From the NCBI RefSeq assembly GCF_025154055.1, contig NZ_JAOALK010000046.1:1-54777 (forward strand): a stretch of 54,777 nucleotides of DNA, given 5' to 3'. The notes beneath the pieces were generated by a model that was given only the letters and a program-made list of their open reading frames with translations, was not told the DNA's origin and searched no databases. Shown one piece after another: positions 52,400 through 54,777 of this stretch (position 1 is the stretch's first letter; every line of letters starts with the position of its first letter). Made by a program: the position numbers and the translations under genes. Source of the DNA: Aquibacillus koreensis (GTDB lineage Bacteria > Bacillota > Bacilli > Bacillales > Amphibacillaceae).

Positions 52400-53428
52400 A
52401 TGCATTTTACAATTAATGATATTGCCAAAATGGCGGGAGTATCAAGAGCAACTGTGTCCAAAGTTATGAATAACTATCATGGGGTTAACGAAAAAACGAA
52501 GCAAAAAGTGTTGGAAGTGATCCAAGCTACGGGTTATTCGCCTACTTTCTCTGCAAAGTCGTTAGCAACCAAAAAATCTAACCTCATCGGTGTAATCTAT
52601 GCTGGTAAAATTGATGTGGACTTTACCCACCCTTTCTTTAACCAGGTTATTTCTTCTTTTAAAAAAGAAGTTGGTTCTTTAGGTTACGATATTCTAATGT
52701 TTTCTAATGAGCAGTTTAAACAGGACAATGGAAGCTACTTAGCGAGATGTAGGCATTTTAGTGTGGATGGCTGTTTAATCATTTCTGGTGATGATATCGA
52801 AAGCACGATTGGGGAATTAGTTCAAAGTGAGATTCCGTGTGTGGGAATTGACATAGAGCTAGAAGGTTCAAAATCAAGTTTTGTAACTACTGATAATGAA
52901 TTGTTGTCATCAAGAGTTGTCGAACACTTACATGGGAATGGACTAAAAAAAATAGCTTATATAGGCGTTGAGCACGATTCTTACGTGGCTATACATCGTA
53001 AAAAAGGCTTCTTTAATTCGATGATTCATTTCGGGCTATCCTTAGTGGAGCGTTGGATTGAATCTGGTGACTATTTTGCTGAAAGTGGTTACCAAGCGAT
53101 GAAAAGAATTTTGGCACATGATGATTATCCTGATGCGGTGTATGCGATCTCTGACTTAATGGCCTTAGGAGCTATGGAGGCGATTCTGGACCATGGATTA
53201 AGGGTTCCTGAGGATATAGCTGTAGTAGGGTGCGATGATATTGAAGCCTGCCAGTTTAGCAGTCCAAAATTAACATCGATCAAACAAGACAAGGAAAGTA
53301 TCGGAAGGTTATCTGCGCATATGTTACAAGAATTAATGACCAAGGAATCTGTTAATCCCTGCTTTGTTGAGCCAAAATTAGTTGTAAGACAATCTTGTGG
53401 ACGTGCTTTGAATGTAGGCAAGGCATGA
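52400..53428 (+). CDS. LacI/GalR family transcriptional regulator
   Basis: 342-aa repressor: N-terminal helix-turn-helix and hinge (MHFTINDIAKMAGVSRATVS, about 1-58) and a sugar-binding periplasmic-protein-like domain (LIGVIYAGKIDVDFTHPFF to the end), with the typical end VVRQSCG. ATG at 52400 has GGAGTGA upstream; a TATAAT -10 lies about 55 bases before it. Upstream in-frame codons fall in the dispersed repeat and are not used. Its targets are not evident; the gene is cut off from the next locus by an insertion sequence. Confidence 0.92.
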   Translation: MHFTINDIAKMAGVSRATVSKVMNNYHGVNEKTKQKVLEVIQATGYSPTFSAKSLATKKSNLIGVIYAGKIDVDFTHPFFNQVISSFKKEVGSLGYDILMFSNEQFKQDNGSYLARCRHFSVDGCLIISGDDIESTIGELVQSEIPCVGIDIELEGSKSSFVTTDNELLSSRVVEHLHGNGLKKIAYIGVEHDSYVAIHRKKGFFNSMIHFGLSLVERWIESGDYFAESGYQAMKRILAHDDYPDAVYAISDLMALGAMEAILDHGLRVPEDIAVVGCDDIEACQFSSPKLTSIKQDKESIGRLSAHMLQELMTKESVNPCFVEPKLVVRQSCGRALNVGKA

Positions 53429-53529
53429 ACGAAATTAAATTACTATCATATTACTAACTCTTTTAATACAGGATAAAAAGCACTTAGACTATTTGAACTG
53501 ACCTAGTAATATGAGACAAGAAAAAGCAC

Positions 53530-54384
53530 CTATGCTGCCTTTGCCCTGAATTGAACAGGGGAAAGGCAGTTTAATTTTGAAAACGGTCGTATATAGTTGT
53601 AATAATACATGTAAGATTCGACTTTTTCTAGTACAATAGAGTTTGTAAGACGCGCCTTTTGGTGTGTGTAGAATTCTTCCGACTTTATGGTGGAGTGGAA
53701 GGATTCAATGACGGCATTATCAAAGCAATTGCCTTTGCGGGACATGCTTGTGATAATGCCTTTTTCTTCAGCTAACTCTTGAAAAGCATACGAAGTGTAT
53801 TGCGATCCCTGGTCACTGTGAAGTATCAGTCCTTTCGTTTCTCGCCCATTACAAGCTGCTTTCAATGTTTCTAGCACTAGATCTACTTCTTGGTTATGAC
53901 TAACTCGATAAGCAACAATTTCATTATTGTACAAATCCATGATGGATGATAAATACATCGTTGACTCTCCAAAATTCAAGTATGTTATATCTGTAACCCA
54001 CTTTTGGTTAGGTCTATCTGCTTTAAAATTCTGTTCCAACAAATTTGGAACGATACATTTACTTTCACCAGCAATTTTTGATTTTCTTTTAGGTTTGACT
54101 CGACATTGGATGTTGTATTTTTGCATGATTCTTTGCACAGTTAACCTATTTACAGAAATATGATGATCCTCTTTTAATATTTTTTTAACCATTCTATGTC
54201 CAACTCTGTATTTTAGGGTTTTACAAATATCGATTATTTGTTGTTCTAGCTCAGTCGGTTCCCATGACTTTTGAAGCCAACGATAGTAAGTAGATCTAGG
54301 GACTCCAATACAATCACATATCATCGATACCGCATAAACTTCCTTTAATGACTCCACTAGCTCTATTACTACTTCTGGTACCAA
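53530..54384 (-). CDS. IS3-family transposase OrfB (DDE integrase domain)
   Basis: 284-residue catalytic part: an HTH_21-type region (about 50-105) and the rve integrase core with DDE residues in WVTDITYL (about 131), LHSDQGSQY (about 192) and NAVIESFHSTIKSE (about 228). A TTG at 54384 could start it alone, but it is most likely made as an OrfAB fusion by -1 frameshifting from OrfA. No disruptions, so the element could be active. Confidence 0.93.
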   Translation of the reverse strand: MVPEVVIELVESLKEVYAVSMICDCIGVPRSTYYRWLQKSWEPTELEQQIIDICKTLKYRVGHRMVKKILKEDHHISVNRLTVQRIMQKYNIQCRVKPKRKSKIAGESKCIVPNLLEQNFKADRPNQKWVTDITYLNFGESTMYLSSIMDLYNNEIVAYRVSHNQEVDLVLETLKAACNGRETKGLILHSDQGSQYTSYAFQELAEEKGIITSMSRKGNCFDNAVIESFHSTIKSEEFYTHQKARLTNSIVLEKVESYMYYYNYIRPFSKLNCLSPVQFRAKAA

Positions 54385-54692
54385 CTCCCTTCGATTTCCT
54401 GGTACTTTTTTAAGATTTCATTTTTAATTTTTAGATGCTTAACTTGCCGTTTTAATTGGTCTATTTCACTTAGCTCCTCAGGACCTTTCCCAAAGGAATA
54501 TTGTTTACCAATGGGTTGCGACAGTCGGTGTTCCTCCCCATCACGAAACCATTTCATCCATCTTTTGATTTGACTAACGTTACGTATACCGCACTTCTCC
54601 ATAATCTGTTTATTGGTATATTTTTTAGACAACTTCATTTCAATGACTTTCCTTTTAACCTCTTCAGAATAAACATTTTTATTTTCTCCCAT
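54369..54692 (-). CDS. IS3-family transposase OrfA (HTH)
   Basis: 107-aa DNA-binding part with a helix-turn-helix (YTNKQIMEKCGIRNVSQIKRW) and a leucine-rich helix (about 75-95). It overlaps OrfB by 16 bases. Near its end the codons TTA AAA AAG form A-AAA-AAG (54405-54411), a canonical -1 slippery heptamer; shifting there reads on as KVPGNRRELVPEVVIEL into OrfB. Confidence 0.93.
   Translation of the reverse strand: MGENKNVYSEEVKRKVIEMKLSKKYTNKQIMEKCGIRNVSQIKRWMKWFRDGEEHRLSQPIGKQYSFGKGPEELSEIDQLKRQVKHLKIKNEILKKYQEIEGSWYQK
54405..54411 (-). promoter_or_regulatory. Programmed -1 frameshift site, A6G
   Basis: AAAAAAG in the A-AAA-AAG register of OrfA. It fuses OrfA to OrfB, as established for IS150-group elements. 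Confidence 0.85.
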
Positions 54693-54777
54693 GAGAAAAG
54701 CACCTCCAGTAGTCGTTTAATTTATATACGACTCAGGGGGTGCTTTTTCCTCTGTCTCATTTAGTTAGGTCACTCCA

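Larger units (their letters stand above)
53494..54777 (-). mobile_element. IS3-family insertion sequence (IS150 group), complete
   Basis: About 1284 bp with imperfect terminal inverted repeats beginning TGAACTGACC on the left and, on the opposite strand, TGGAGTGACC at the right, both continuing into ATGAGAC and AAAAAGCACC. TG...CA ends are typical of IS3. The right end is the last base of the window, so flanking target duplications cannot be compared. Confidence 0.9.

Noticed and set aside
1-54777. tRNA or rRNA genes
   Set aside because: I saw no tRNA cloverleaf pattern, CCA-type gene end or rRNA-like stretch in any gap.

Overview
The window is about 54.8 kb of low-GC DNA with strong AAGGAGG-type ribosome binding sites, frequent TTG/GTG starts and spore-former proteins (a YjcZ-type peptide and an Sda-like peptide). 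It points to a spore-forming member of the Bacillaceae. I cannot name the genus with confidence. The most pervasive non-gene signal is a dispersed palindromic repeat built on the core GGGACGGTTCT: about 36 cores at 29 places, all between genes or at extreme gene ends.

Region by region. 1-4.4 kb: DUF2207 membrane protein, aldo/keto reductase, small secreted/anchored hypothetical. 4.4-6.5 kb: a tight minus-strand operon (two DUF2249 proteins, a heme-copper-oxidase/NnrS-like membrane protein, a MIP18-type Fe-S factor) headed by a perfect Fur box and an FNR/CRP-like palindrome. 6.6-12 kb: a MATE efflux gene broken at an (AT)6 tract, an Eis-like acetyltransferase, a cytoplasmic GH5 hydrolase and a CoxG-like protein. 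12.2-15.3 kb: a LacI-sensor/PAS/GGDEF/EAL protein. 15.9-17.7 kb: a B12-binding, CarH-like protein overlapping a histidine-kinase-like protein with no phospho-acceptor histidine.

18-25 kb is an accessory block rich in very small genes: an Sda-like peptide, a sigma-70-type factor, two tiny zinc-ribbon proteins, and three tandem NprR-like HTH-TPR regulators (RRNPP quorum-sensing type). The last regulator is followed, 2 nt after its stop, by a 57-aa signal-peptide-bearing pheromone-precursor-like gene. That same regulator has ATA where its paralogs have ATG, and the remains of a fourth HTH lie between the other two. Divergently, 25-29.9 kb carries two YdaL-like DUF2334 proteins and a YdaM-like glycosyltransferase, probably an exopolysaccharide locus. 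Each DUF2334 gene is preceded by the same TGTTCT-N6-AGAAC inverted repeat, which resembles a SinR operator.

30.2-40 kb: a pRiA4b ORF-3 protein, then a carbohydrate locus (YesMN-like two-component system, lipoprotein-permease-permease ABC importer, two Gfo/Idh/MocA dehydrogenases) with a cre-like site. 40.5-46.1 kb: an LnrJKLMN-like two-component/ABC exporter set, with six 20-21-bp iterated repeats in the gap between its halves. 46-50.6 kb: two tandemly duplicated SurA-N lipoproteins, an SGNH hydrolase, a membrane protein and a YjcZ peptide. 50.7-54.8 kb: a TcyP-type cystine transporter, a LacI regulator and a complete IS3-family element whose right end coincides with the window end.

The most interesting hypothesis is that 15.9-29.9 kb is a decision locus: B12/light-type sensing, an Sda-like kinase inhibitor and peptide quorum sensing sit beside matrix polysaccharide genes. 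Individual family calls are well supported; the functional linkage is inference.
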